The notes: generated by a model from the sequence alone, not told the origin. A stretch of 64,000 nt of DNA from Arcuatula senhousia (GCA_963971305.1 CAXARO010001807.1:1-64000), one strand, 5' to 3'. Shown: positions 47,905 to 58,863, counted from the stretch's first letter. Numbers and translations: made by a program.

Positions 47905-48412
47905 GTCCCGTGCGGGGCCCGGGAGGCGAATAGGCCCGCAGCAGCGCTAAGCTTGTCGGTAAAAGTCCATGAAAGAGCGCTCAGGAACCTGACATCGGGG
48001 TCAGGCCGCTTTGCCCACAAAGCGACTGGGATGTGTGCCCCAGGTGGTTGAATGGGACAGCCCTGAAATCGAGAGATGCGGGGTTGTCAGGCGATAATGC
48101 GGAAAACCTGACCGCTAACCATAGTGGTGCACCGTGTTGGGAAAAATGTCACGTTCCTCGCACGTTAAAGAACCCTGCTGCAAGTCTCGGTAAGAGTAGG
48201 ACCCGTAGGATCCCCATGCAGGAGGCAAAATTTCCCGTCCCTACCCATCACTCCTTTTCCAGTGGCAGTCAAAACTCTCCTACCCGATTGGCCTTGTGTC
48301 CCTATTCCCTCCACTTCATCATCATTTCATGTTCATTGTATCACCATTTTCATGTTCAACTCCCGGATATAGCCGAAATCGTGCTGCTTGGGAGTAAAGC
48401 AATAACTAACTA
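47905..48412 (+). mobile_element. SINE-B, full length
   Basis: GTCCCGTGCGGGGCCCGGGA to GCAATAACTAACTA. Flanked by the 10-bp duplication GCTCATAGTG (47895-47904 and 48413-48422). It inserted at the truncated edge of the LINE that follows. Confidence 0.9.
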
Positions 48413-48414
48413 GC

Positions 48415-49495
48415 TCATAGTGTTTTCGAGTTTATAAAGTTATTAAGATGTTGTTTTGTTTTTGTATCGATAATTGATTTTAATGTAAAAATATGATCAG
48501 ATGTTAGGTGGTTCTCTTTGAACCCAATTTGATGGTTGCTAATAAGTTGATTACCATCGATAAATTTTAAAACCCTGCCTAATATTATTTTGTTAAACAG
48601 TTTGCCTAAATTTGAAGTAATGGAGATACCTCTAAAGTTTCCGGGGTCAAACTTGTCCCCCTTTTTATGGATAAGTACTAAGTGGCTTTCATTCCATATT
48701 TTTGGAAATGTGCCACTTTTTAAGACAATATTAAAAAGTTTATGAAGTGGTTTTAACAGGACTGGAACACCATTCTTTAGCATTTCATTTGAAATCATAT
48801 CAGAGGATGAGGACTTCCCATTGCGAAGAGAGGTAATAGCCTCCCTTATCTCATCCAGTGATATTTCCTCATCATATTTTGTTGAATTTGTTACAGACTT
48901 CAAGTTTTGAAATAAACTTTTGAAATTATTAATAATGTTTTTTTGAAATTGGTTATTGTTATCATCCTTTTTATTGAGTCTTTTATAGAAATTAACAAAA
49001 GACTCACATGGAAGTTTTATATTTTCTGATTTGGATTTTCTATCCAGTTTATTTAAGAGATTCCAAAAAGATTTTGGGTTCTTATCATCTGTGTCCGCTA
49101 ACTCTGTACATATTTTCTTTTTGTACAGTTTCTCTTCATATTTATTTAGACGCCTTCATTTTGACCTTAATGAATAAAATTTCTTCCTGTATTCAGCATT
49201 TTCAGGATATTTTCCAACAAGTTTTTGATAGTTTTTAACAGAATTATATAGATCTTTACAGTTTTCAGATGTCCAGGGTTTGGCCTTAGGTTTTATAGTT
49301 TTACTGCTTAGTGGTTTTGATATCAATATAGCAGACTGTTTTGCACAGTCTAATAAAATAGAACTCAAGTTATTTACAGCAGTATCAAGTGTCGATAAAT
49401 GATGCACCTATGAAATCTTGCATCTGTTTACAATTTATTTCACTATTAATGTTTTGTTTATATTTTTCAATAGCCTCTGGGGCCCACAAAAATTT
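48415..49495 (-). pseudogene. LINE ORF2 fragment: linker and N-terminal reverse transcriptase
   Basis: On the minus strand: EAIEKYKQNINSEINCKQMQ (about 49470), KPKAKPWTSENCKDLYNSVK (49300), a TGA at about 49157, then in the same frame SLRNGKSSSSDMISNEMLKN, HLVLIHKKGDKFDPGNFRGI (fingers motif) and SNHQIGFKENHLTSDHIFTL. It ends INSKTL and is cut at 48413 where the SINE-B sits. The catalytic YADD half and the endonuclease are absent. Apart from one stop the frame is open for about 330 codons. It is a third LINE family, distinct from 29961 and 60156. The clade is uncertain (Jockey/CR1/I-like). Confidence 0.8.
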
Positions 49496-50144
49496 TCCTG
49501 GGAGGGGATCCAGTGGATATTGATATTCCTTGCTTCTAGTACCAAAAGAAGCAAATATTGTACAACTTATGAATAGAATAATTTTATTATGTCAATTATG
49601 ACGCCCATGTTGAGCTGCTACAACTTAAAATAAAATAAAGAATGATTGTACAATATATTGATAAAATTAAGATTAACAAAGGGAGTGAAAACATATGAAA
49701 ATGAGAATTATCAATGTATAGAGTAAAAGGGAAAAATATTTTAATTCACAATCCTACCAAGTCTCATATCATTCTCATGTACGACTTCTGAGAAAATCTT
49801 GACGGAAATCCCTATGGAAACGAGTAAAACCTAATGTCCCCGACATGTTGTTGTGGGGGCTTAAAATAGGGGAGACCTAAAAAAAATCTTGTTAATCAAT
49901 CATTTTATACAATAACCCATGTAGATTAACTTTAATGAATTAGAACAGAAATTGCTAAGTGAACCAATAGTAATATGGGAAACACATCAAATAAAGTATT
50001 TGTATTTAGATATTAGATTTCGTGAGTTTAAATTTCGCGATTAACATTGATCCCAGAAAATTGAACAACTGCGAAAATAACCCGCTATTCGGAAATTTAA
50101 CAGTTGTACAGTTATACAATAATTAAAAAATTCCAGGTAGGATA
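49496..50144. other. No recognised gene
   Basis: AT-rich spacer between the LINE fragment and the KDZ remnant. Confidence 0.4.
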
Positions 50145-51817
50145 TTACTTCCATTTCCATTCTTTGTTCTTAAGTCTTGAGTTGATCCCAGGTAACAGGG
50201 GTTCAACACCTCGGATGCGGCACTTTCCTGTGTACTGGTATAATATAGAATGGATATGGTGAGCTGCAAAGTTAGAAAGGGTGTCCGTGTGCCAACAGTG
50301 ATGAAAATCATCTTTTTAAAGCCGTTGACACCGGAAAATCCAGCATGGGGTTGAGCTGGAATCGAACCCATACTCTGTCATCTATGGCAACTTCGCCTGC
50401 ACTGTGTCCAGCGCCCTAGACCACTAGACCACCTAGGCTAGATAAAAATCTAGCTTTCGGTTGCCTAGTTAAGCCTCCTCGTAGACAATCTAAGGTTGTA
50501 ACACAGTACACGATGAACATTAGGTGGGTAGGGAGAGAAAGATAGAGAATTGGATCGCAACTGGTATAGTAATATAAGCATATATATGATAAATGGTGTT
50601 GCGTACAGCTCTGTATAGTAATTGGTATAATATAGAATGGATATGGTGAGCTGCAAAGTTAGAAAGGGTGTCCGTGTGCCAACAGTGATGAAAATCATCT
50701 TTTTAAAGCCGTTGACACCGGAAAATCCAGCATGGGGTTGAGCTGGAATCGAACCCATACTCTGTCATCTATGGCAACTTCGCCTGCACTGTGTCCAGCG
50801 CCCAACTAGGCAACCGAAAGCTAGATTTTTATCTAGCCTAGGTGGTCTAGTGGTCTAGGGCGCTGGACACAGTGCAGGCGAAGTTGCCATAGATGACAGA
50901 GTATGGGTTCGATTCCAGCTCAACCCCATGCTGGATTTTCCGGTGTCAACGGCTTTAAAAAGATGATTTTCATCACTGTTGGCACACGGACACCCTTTCT
51001 AACTTTGCAGCTCACCATATCCATTCTATATTATACCAATTACTATACAGAGCTGTACGCAACACCATTTATCATATATATGCTTATATTACTATACCAG
51101 TTGCGATCCAATTCTCTATCTTTCTCTCCCTACCCACCTAATGTTCATCGTGTACTGTGTTACAACCTTAGATTGTCTACGAGGAGGCTTAACTAGGCAA
51201 CCGAAAGCTAGATTTTTATCTAGCCTAGGTGGTCTAGTGGTCTAGGGCGTTGGACACAGTGCAGGCGAAGTTGCCATAGATGACAGAGTATGGGTTCGAT
51301 TCCAGCTCAACCCCATGCTGGATTTTCCGGTGTCAACGGCTTTAAAAAGATGATTTTCATCACTGTTGGCACACGGACACCCTTTCTAACTTTGCAGCTC
51401 ACCATATCCATTCTATATTATACCAATTACTATACAGAGCTGTACGCAACACCATTTATCATATATTCCTGTGTACTGGTTTCTCCTCTTCTTGATATGC
51501 CAGTGAACGTAAAAGAGGTGGTGTGTTTGTGTCATCGAGTTCACTATTTTCTTAAAGCTTGCAAACCAAGAAAATGTCTGCTCAGCAATCATCGTGTTAT
51601 AGGTTTCTGGAATGCTGCTTGGGTTGTAGTTCTTTTTACATTTAATGTCTTATTGGTTCTGCAGATGCAGCATATCGACAATCTTCTTAATTCTTTGCCA
51701 TAGCTTGTTTAAAGGGGCTGGAAATGGCAAATCTTCTTTGGCCGCCTTAATACAATATAAATGGCACATGTTGTCATAGGCCAGAATCAAGCTGTTGATT
51801 TTCTCCTCCAGCTCCAT
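50145..51817 (-). pseudogene. KDZ-type transposase C-terminal remnant, split by a SINE array
   Basis: From 51817 on the minus strand: MELEEKINSLILAYDNMCHL (the DNMCHL box), LPFPAPLNKLWQRIKKIVDM, HLQNQ-stop-DIKCKKNYNP, MIAEQTFSWFASFKKIVNSM, HLFYVHWHIKKRRNQYTG. The frame resumes after the insertion with KCRIRGVEPLLPGINSRLKN and stops at 50145-50147. The order DNMCH...LHL.NH.D..C...YNP...EQTFSWFS..KKI...M...H..FF.H...K.RN.YT is that of the KDZ (Kyakuja-Dileera-Zisupton) transposase C-terminus. One in-frame stop and the 1.2-kb insertion inactivate it. The frame joins exactly when the insertion and one target duplication are removed. The upstream part of the enzyme was not found. Confidence 0.6.
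50240..51465. mobile_element. Palindromic tandem array of a tRNA-derived SINE
   Basis: The unit is 387 bases (50804 to 51191 on the plus strand). It has a box-A-like TGGTCTAGTGG and a box-B-like GGTTCGATTCC about 60 bases apart, preceded by a hairpin GCTAGAT-TTTT-ATCTAGC. Two units read plus (50804-51465) and two minus (50240-50803), around a ~51-base centre. The whole lies in a 15-bp target duplication, TTCCTGTGTACTGGT (50225-50239 and 51466-51480). The repeated frames starting MGSIPAQPHAGFSGV are products of the repeat. Confidence 0.85.
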
Positions 51818-52438
51818 TTTTCAGCTGATTTCAATCGTCGAAAATATACAGGTTTTTATTTTTCTAATCAGTTACAAGAACCATACCCTCTTTTCATGTT
51901 GATTTTTATCGTCTTGCCTGTGACATAAGTTTCGAAATGTAAGACATAGGTACAGTGGACTCCTCTTATTTGCATAACCAATTTGTCAGAGTCATTTTTG
52001 CAATTAAACGAATGACCCCAAGGTGATTTTTGAAAATTGTAAGTCAATTAACAGTTTGTACTTTTTCTCAGATTTTAAGGCTTTTAGATGAGATTTTAAC
52101 ATTATAAGTTTAGGAAGAAATCATATTCAATAAAGAGGATTATTCAAATAAGAATTAGTCGATTAAATGGAAGACACTGAATAATTATCCAACAGCAACA
52201 ATAGCAGCAATGGCGATGAACCTTTTTTGTAAGTCTTTTGTTGAAAATGAATGACATGAAAAGTTTAGTACCTTAAGCTAGGCATCTAATATTTAGTTGC
52301 GTACTAAATGGGTAGATAGTTTGTAACTGTTTTTCTGAAAAAGTGTGACCGAAAAGTATCAAGTATAAACAGACACTGATAAAACAGTATAGACCCTTTT
52401 TCTCTAAATCCAGCTGGATATGATTATACTTTGTGTAC
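51818..52438. other. No recognised gene
   Basis: AT-rich spacer. It may include intronic sequence of the exon at 52439-52551. Confidence 0.4.
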
Positions 52439-52551
52439 CTTGAAAAACTTGATCCACATCCTCATGGGTATGTCCAACCATTAAGAAGTTGATCTTTACT
52501 TTCTTGAAAATTCCTATTTCAACAAGCCACGTACAAAAAGCAAAAACATAT
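52439..52551 (-). CDS. Internal exon of a DUF7869-like protein
   Basis: On the minus strand an acceptor CGTTTCAG (52552-52559) and a donor CAAG|GTACAC (52438) bound 113 open bases. They encode YVFAFCTWLVEIGIFKKVKI and NFLMVGHTHEDVDQVFQ. The 'LVE.GIF+.V...FL.VGHTHEDVDQ.F' block is characteristic of the DUF7869 family, often seen in transposon-related or domesticated genes. It is the spliced type of the family, unlike the intronless relic at 39900-40780. Flanking exons were not found. Confidence 0.6.
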
Positions 52552-52671
52552 CTGAAACGATTTTTTTTTATAAAAAACATATAAGATTTAATTGCAAATC
52601 ATTAATTAAATGTCCTTCCTAACCAAATTATAAAATACTTCCCACACCATTTTTCTAAAGACAAAAGACAT

Positions 52672-52751
52672 CATCCTCGGAAACCCAGGGGTTCTTCATT
52701 TGCATACTCATATGAGTATGCAAATGAAGAACCCCTGGGTTTCCGAGGATG
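52672..52751. mobile_element. MITE family M, copy 3 (80-bp perfect palindrome)
   Basis: CATCCTCGGAAACCCAGGGG, TTCTTCATTTGCATACTCAT and then its exact complement, ending CCGAGGATG. A 9-bp duplication with one mismatch flanks it (AAAAGACAT 52663-52671, AGAAGACAT 52752-52760). Confidence 0.9.
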
Positions 52752-52760
52752 AGAAGACAT

Positions 52761-54269
52761 ATACATGTACCATTTTGATAAAACTGAAAACAATAGTAAT
52801 TTCCTATTGATAGAACTAAGAACAAAAAGAAAAAAACCATGTAACAAGTTGAGTGACTAAGAGTGATATGTTGATAGTATTAAAAGAAAAGTATATAATA
52901 TTCTTTTTATCGGTAATTAAAAAAAAACACACACGTTTAACAAGTTATCAGTACAATAACGTCACAAATTACGTCAAATTTCATCGAATGACGTCACAGT
53001 TAGCAGGTTCTCTCACCTGATATTTTTCTTGTATCACAGACTGTCCGTGATACTAAAAAATATCAGACAGATGAGATCAAAGGAAAAAACCGCTAATGAC
53101 CGATGATGTCCTAATGTGACTAGGACCGACTCATAGACAAGAGTAAAATTTAGAATTTGTTTATAAATTTATTACTGAAGATTTCTAATTGTATGATATG
53201 CAACAGAGATTGACAAAACAAAATCTAGTTTGATAATATATATAATTGAAAAGTTATTTTAAACACATGGTCTTTTAGCTATAAGTTTAACTTTTGTAGA
53301 GTTTTATGAGCTAAAGGTTGATGCAGGCTAAAGCTTTTCGCTATCTTTTCCTGTATCTGCAACACTTCATTTTTGGCCCTTGAAGACATCGAGAGATAAC
53401 TTCAGATATTCTCTATCTCTTATACTCTCAGATTTATATGCCAAACAATGTTGGTGTGACCACCCGTTTAACTTCTAGTTGTTTGGTCAGCAGTCACCAT
53501 TTCATAAAGAACATCAACATCTTATATTTAAGTGAGGAAAGTCTCAGTCAGAGTTATCCCTTCAGTAGTTTCTATGTGCTTGCGTTAGGGTTTTAACCCT
53601 TTTCAACGCACCTGGATTATATAGGGCGGTCATGCAGTTTTTAATGGTGAAGGTTTTAATATAGGATAACGAAATTAACTGTTTGAATGACATCTACTTT
53701 GGTACTTTGTATTATTTGGTCCGTTACTTTTTAAAAAAATCACTTATTTTGTTCAGATAATTGGTATTACCTTAATTTAAAAAAACCTCTTACTTCTTCA
53801 ACTGTAAGATTATCTACATCTAACGAAATCATAGTTTCAACTGCTTAGTCTGCTTCGTGCATTCAAAATATTCTCATTAGATTTTCCTAAGGTATCAAAT
53901 CATCTCAGTCTAATATTTGTTCACTCTCATTTATTACTGATAATTCAAAAAAATCACTTTCATTTATTTAAAACTGATAATTTTAATGTACCTATTTAAA
54001 TATCAGTCTATTTTGATATTTTAGGCACTTTTAAGTATATGTAGTGAACATGTAAATGTAAAAAAAACTGTCTGTGATCACTCACTTTTTCAATCATTAA
54101 ACTTTGATCTGATAATTAATCAATGTTCATGAAAAAGACTCTTCCTTTTGCTTTCATTTGCTAAGAGTTTGAAATATGACTTTCTTAATGGACCAATTTA
54201 ATCGATTTCTGTCGATTTATTGTTTAGGTTGTTGGGTTTTTTTTATGTTTATAACATATCATATATAGA
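52761..54269. other. No recognised gene; one small hairpin
   Basis: AT-rich noncoding sequence. At 53017-53076, TGATATTTTT...TATCAC and GTGATAC...AAAATATCA form a ~15-bp imperfect hairpin. Nothing else was identified. Confidence 0.45.
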
Positions 54270-54697
54270 TACGACCTCGTAGGAAATGTCCTGTACCGGG
54301 ATGCCTTGCTAGAGTTGTCAATATTAAACGCCATATAAGAAGTCTGCATCTAGGCTATAACTACACTAAACCTCCACCCAAACGCCTACATACCGATCTA
54401 AGGAAATGTGCTGTCGAGGGGTGCTACACGAAAACAGTAAGAATGGACCTTCATCTGTATCTCGTCCATAAAATTGGTCGAGGTACAGTTGAATACCTTG
54501 ATTATCTATCAAGATCAGTACGCTTGACACCTGAAAAGGAAAATAAGGAACTACTGTATAGATGCCTTAACGAGTACAAGCATATAGATGTGTGTTATAG
54601 TTCACAATACAATTTTATAGTTACTTTGTTAAATATTTACTTTGTCAAATATTTACATTGTCAAATAAAGTTTCAGGGCTGTTTTGAGAATTTATGA
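54270..54697 (+). CDS. Double C2H2-like zinc-finger exon
   Basis: After an acceptor-like CATATATAG (to 54269) the frame is open for ~140 codons. Two similar modules appear: KCPVPGCLARVVNIKRHIRS-LH and KCAVEGCYTKTVRMDLHLYL-VH, each C-x4-C...H-x4/5-H. EYLDYLSRSVRLTPEKENKE follows. Paired fingers of this kind bind DNA or RNA and occur in molluscan mobile-element proteins and host factors. The coding quality drops after about 54600 (LNEYK), where a donor is possible; the last ~30 codons may be intron. I do not know the gene. Confidence 0.5.
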
Positions 54698-54944
54698 TGT
54701 ACAAAGCGAAAATGTGAAAAAAAAACAACAAACACTGTGACAACTGGTTACTACAATCACATTAAACATGTTATAAAATCTTCAAGAACATTTCAACAAA
54801 GGTCTCATATGTCAGGGGATCAGAGGTGTGGTCCTTGACTTTGAAACATGTAATTTATTTGTTCTCAAATGATAACAGTTGAGTCTAGATCTCAAGTTCA
54901 AAAACATCCTATACATGTATATTGACACATTTATAAATTTCAGT

Positions 54945-55079
54945 GATTCAATGAAAGATCGTGCCAGGGCCAAATGCAGCCCAATGGCATATCACTGTCA
55001 TAAGAACCTTCATACCCGGGTTATCCAAACAAAACTTAATGAATTTAATGATTATTGGAAAGCAAAATGGTACGATTGA
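54945..55079 (+). CDS. Possible terminal exon
   Basis: TTTATAAATTTCAG (acceptor, to about 54944) then a frame giving SDSMKDRARAKCSPMAYHCH and TKLNEFNDYWKAKWYD, with a stop at 55077-55079. It may be the last exon of the zinc-finger gene 250 bases upstream, since both are on the same strand and open. The family is unknown. Confidence 0.35.
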   Translation, partial: DSMKDRARAKCSPMAYHCHKNLHTRVIQTKLNEFNDYWKAKWYD

Positions 55080-55339
55080 TGAAATGTTGAATTGCAAGAG
55101 GAAGGAATTATATAATTATAATTTAAATTAAGGGTTTTATAGTTATTCTTATTTATGCTTATCCATTCTTATAAAGCTTTTGTTTGTCCTTGTCACTTTA
55201 TGTTCTCTGTTCTTTGAACATTTTGAAATCATATTTACACGAGGTAGAAAGAAGTTAGTACAACACGATAAGATAAAAAAAAAACTCGGTTATCACATTG
55301 TTATATTCTAAGTTAAATGACAGAAAAATGAAATGCGTT

Positions 55340-55565
55340 TTACTGATCTTTGACGGGTGTGCTATAGCAAGCAGGAACTGCTTACTCTTCCGGAGCACCT
55401 GAGTTCACTCTTGTTTCGACTTGAGTTCGCGTTGTTGATTGATATTCAGTTATTTTGTGTTTCCATGTTTTACATGTTGTCTGTTTTTGTCCCGTTCTTG
55501 TTAGTGTTTACTGGTTTTGTCTCTGTCCTTTTGGACTTTGACATTCGGATACCCCATTGATACCT
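55340..55565 (+). repeat. Repeat family C, 3' part
   Basis: GACGGGTGTGCTATAGCAAG to CCCCATTGATACCTCTGCTT; very close to 42900-43115. Confidence 0.75.
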
Positions 55566-55651
55566 CTGCTTCTTTGACAAATTGTCATTTTTATCATTCA
55601 CATGATTTATACATTGGCATGTTTTATGCATTTTGGGTCTATTTGCACCGT

Positions 55652-56144
55652 TAGTTAGTTAGTTAGTTAGTTATTGCTTTACTCCCAAGCAGCGCGATTT
55701 CGGCTAAATCCGGGAGATGAACATGAAAGTGGTGATACAATGAACATAAAATGATGATGAAGTGGAGGAAATGGGACACAATGCCAATTTGACTGCCACT
55801 GGAAAAGGAGTGATGGGTAGGGACGGGAAATTTAGCCTCCTGCATGGGGATCCTACGGGTCCTACTCTTACCGAGACCTGCAGCAGGGTTCTTTAACGTG
55901 CGAGGAACGTGACATTTTTCCCAACACGGTGCACCACTATGGTTTTCCGCATTATCGCCTGACGACCCCGCATTTCTCGATGTCAGGACTGCCCCATTCA
56001 ACCACCTGGGGCACACATCCCAGTCGCTTTGTGGGCAAAGCGGCCTGACCCCGATGTCAGGTTTCTGAGCGCTCTTTAGTGGACTTTTACCGACAAGCTT
56101 AGCGCTGCTGCGGGCCTATTCGCCTCCCGGGCCCCGCACGGGAC
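55652..56144 (-). mobile_element. SINE-B, full length
   Basis: TTAGTTAGTTAG tail at the left and CGGGCCCCGCACGGGAC head at the right. Flanked by the 11-12-bp duplication TATTTGCACCGT (55640-55651 and 56145-56156). Confidence 0.9.
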
Positions 56145-56156
56145 TATTTGCACCGT

Positions 56157-56510
56157 GTATTTATAATCTTAAGATGTATCTTAACACCTATGCTTTGGTG
56201 TGTAGATCAGAATATTAAATTTGACATTGTTGTGTTTTATATCAGGACACATAAAACCTAGGATAATACTTTATCATTCATTAGCTGAATATTTTCTTGC
56301 TTTATTTAAGATTAAAACCAGATACCATAAAGACGTACATGGGGTTTGTGGTTTCTTAGAATCGCCACTCAGAAAATGGCTAAAGAGCGTTACGTACCCA
56401 TCAACCAAATGCAAAGCATTTCACAATGTCCTAAATATATGGTGAAAAAAGGTCGAACGATAACTATCTAGGTTTATTTAAATGTTGTATAAAGTCTCTA
56501 TAGACTCTTA
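56157..56510. other. No recognised gene
   Basis: A 74-codon frame at 56221-56445 has no family resemblance. Confidence 0.4.
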
Positions 56511-56581
56511 TCTCATCCTTTTCATGTTCATCGCATTCAAATAACGTATACAACGTTACAAGGACGTAAACACCAACTCAC
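56511..56581 (+). mobile_element. SINE-A 3'-end fragment
   Basis: CATCCTTTTCATGTTCATCG then CGTAAACACCAACTCACTGA. Only the last ~70 bases are present, with several substitutions, so it is an older 5'-truncated copy. Confidence 0.7.
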
Positions 56582-56989
56582 TGACTACATGTACAAAACG
56601 AATTATTTTTATCTTTAACTATATTTTATGCTTGGTATTTATGGAGCTTTTTTGTTTTCACATGTCAGTCAAAGGGTTAGAGATTTACAGGTTCGAATTC
56701 ATCATTTTTAAATAGTGTTCAGAGTTTTACAGTTCAAACCTTTTGGACCGTTAATAATTTCGAAGACTAAAAGGGTATTTTCTTTCTTGTATTTCGTTTG
56801 ATGGATTCAAATTAGCCTTCTGAATAGAACCAGACTACATATAGACATTCATAATCATACAATTTATATACCTGTATATGAAGTCAACCATTAATGACAA
56901 AATTATGCAATTGATTATAAATATTTACCTTCATTTGTAACTTTGTTTTATGTAAGATTATCTCCAGATTATTGAAAGTCTTTTGACTT

Positions 56990-57096
56990 TGTTTTATACT
57001 GAATTTTTAGTTATATATCACAACTTGTTTATGTCCCGATTATGGCTGAAATATCGCCGACGGGACAATAAGCAAACAACAATCAATCAATCAATT
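56990..57096 (+). mobile_element. LINE-type 3' end with AATC tail
   Basis: A stem TGTCCCG (57032-57038) with CGGGACA (57061-57067), loop ATTATGGCTGAAATATCGC, then AATAAGCAAACAACAATCAA. The fold and the ATGGC.GAAAT motif match the 3' end of SINE-B (CTCCCGGATATAGCCGAAAT...GGGAG). It is a short LINE or SINE 3' fragment; no coding sequence is visible. Confidence 0.6.
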
Positions 57097-57156
57097 GAAA
57101 GACCTCTTTCTATGATCTTACATTAAGTTCAATCTTTTTTCAATGATGTCTTCTAA

Positions 57157-57334
57157 ATGAGTGAGTTGGTGTTTTACGCCCGTACACGCTATATAGGTTA
57201 TTTACAGGCGATGAACATGAAAAGGATGATTCAATGAACATGAAATGATGATGATTTATGAAATATGGGTGTGGGCTGGGAAACAAAGGAACGGTTAATT
57301 TTGAAGAACCACAAGAAAAGGAGAGAGGTGGGTA
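57157..57334 (-). mobile_element. SINE-A, 5'-truncated (178 bp)
   Basis: Tail at the left; the body stops at GAGAGAGGTGGGTA. Flanked by the 9-bp duplication GTCTTCTAA (57148-57156 and 57335-57343), so the truncation occurred during insertion. Confidence 0.9.
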
Positions 57335-57665
57335 GTCTTCTAATTCCTGCAAGTTGAAAATATAAACCAATCGCACATATATTCCTCCAAAACACACTAG
57401 AACAAACATTATACAGACGTTTGTGCACTATTATATCAGATGCAGCAATCCAAAAAAAAGAACACCTGAATGAATACTTGAGAGCATGATAAATTTTGGC
57501 TTTGAAAAAGCATTATCAATGAATTCGAATGTCCATGAACTCAAAACAAAAACCTCTTTGTACTGACAAGGTTATGTACACATGCCCTCTTCGGTGGACT
57601 TTCCATCCACATTTTACAAGCAATTCATTATATTTAACTATTTTAAAAGCAAATAGAAACTTTGA

Positions 57666-58138
57666 GTGAGTGAGTGAGTTGGTGTTTTACGCAACGCTAT
57701 ATAGGTTATTTACAGGCGATTAACATGAAAAGGATGATACAATGAACATGAAATGATGATGATAAATGAAATATGGGGATGGGGTGGGAAACAAAGGAAC
57801 GGTAAATTTTGAAGAACCACATGAAAAGGGGGAGAGTTGGGTAGGGGCGGAAAATTTGTGCACCACTTGGCGGTCCACAAAGGGAACTTTTACGTGCATA
57901 AAGCGTGGCATTCTCCACACACGTTGGCCCACTATTATCGGTGTTCAGGGTTTCCGTATAATAGACCTGACAACCCCCGCAGACGAGGGCCACCCTATTC
58001 AGCCACCTAGGGTACACACTTGGTCGCTCTGTGGGCTGAGCATTGACCCGACGTCAGAATCCCAAGACCCTTCGTCGCCTCTTACGACAAGCTAGGCTCT
58101 GCTGCGGGCCTATTCGCCACCCGGGTCCCGCACGGGAC
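57666..58138 (-). mobile_element. SINE-A, full length
   Basis: Flanked by the 12-bp duplication TAGAAACTTTGA (57654-57665 and 58139-58150). The body lacks ~10 bases in the 3' stem-loop (ACGCAACGC) and ~15 bases near 57857. Confidence 0.9.
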
Positions 58139-58643
58139 TAGAAACTTTGAAACTTGAACTGTGAGCAATAAGTTGTGTGTTCGTCTACTAATTATTGCTT
58201 TGTAAACCCATTGAGACATCGATGACAGTAGTAACGTTTGGTAGAAAATTTCGTTAGACTTCGTATTAATCAAGAAAGGTTTCTAATCCAACAGTAATGC
58301 GACTTCCCCTCAGATGAAATATATAACAGTTCTATTTCTTTTCCGTTTTGGTGTTTCGTTAAGTACATGGGAAATAATTTATCGTCTTCATATGCAAAAA
58401 ACGTGTGTACGTACGTTGTTTTGTCTTTCAAATTTTGCAATATCACTAATCTTGACCGGATATAAAATATTGTTCCATGTTGATTTCGTGTTCGTACTTC
58501 TTATAATGATAAACCCTTTCACGATTATCTTTTACAGGATGTAAAGCGGCCAAAACGGATCAAAGAAAACATTTATTGTCATCATTCTGAACGTTGACAA
58601 TCCATCCCGTATGTCTTATCTTAAGTGGAAGAGGTAAGTAATT

Positions 58644-58863
58644 TCAAGTTATGTCCTCTGGTTGACAAATATGTACCGCTTCATATTTTTGTTTCTGGTA
58701 TTCCATGGCTATATATCTTGCAATGCTGGTCTTGCCAGCTCCAGGACCTCCTATTATTGTCACAATCTAATGTTCCTTGACTTTGTAACTTTTACAGCTG
58801 GCGTTTCACTATAGAACACCAAATCCTCTGCTGCCCATGTGTCTAGCTGAGTAATCTGGCCAT
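58644..58863 (-). pseudogene. nSTAND-like P-loop NTPase exon remnant
   Basis: On the minus strand a TTTTTTTTACTTCAG acceptor (58864-) precedes GQITQLDTWAAEDLVFYSET and PAVKVTKSRNI. After a one- or two-base frameshift near 58768 come VTIIGGPGAGKTSIARYIAM and EYQKQKYEAVHICQPEDIT, then a stop at 58644-58646. GGPGAGKT is a Walker A motif. The pattern 'W...D..F..T.A......I.GGPG.GKT..AR.IA..Y....Y..V.I..P.DI' resembles the start of nSTAND-type NTPase domains, which are expanded in molluscs and act in signalling or defence. Walker B and the rest are absent. The frameshift suggests a relic. Confidence 0.5.

Noticed and set aside
50855..50935. True tRNA gene.
   Set aside because: Box-A and box-B-like motifs are present, but the acceptor and anticodon stems do not pair well and the sequence is repeated in a SINE array.
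50123..51703. Frames beginning MGSIPAQPHAGFSGVNGFK, repeated four times.
   Set aside because: They start at the box-B-like region of the tRNA-derived SINE and run into varied flanks.
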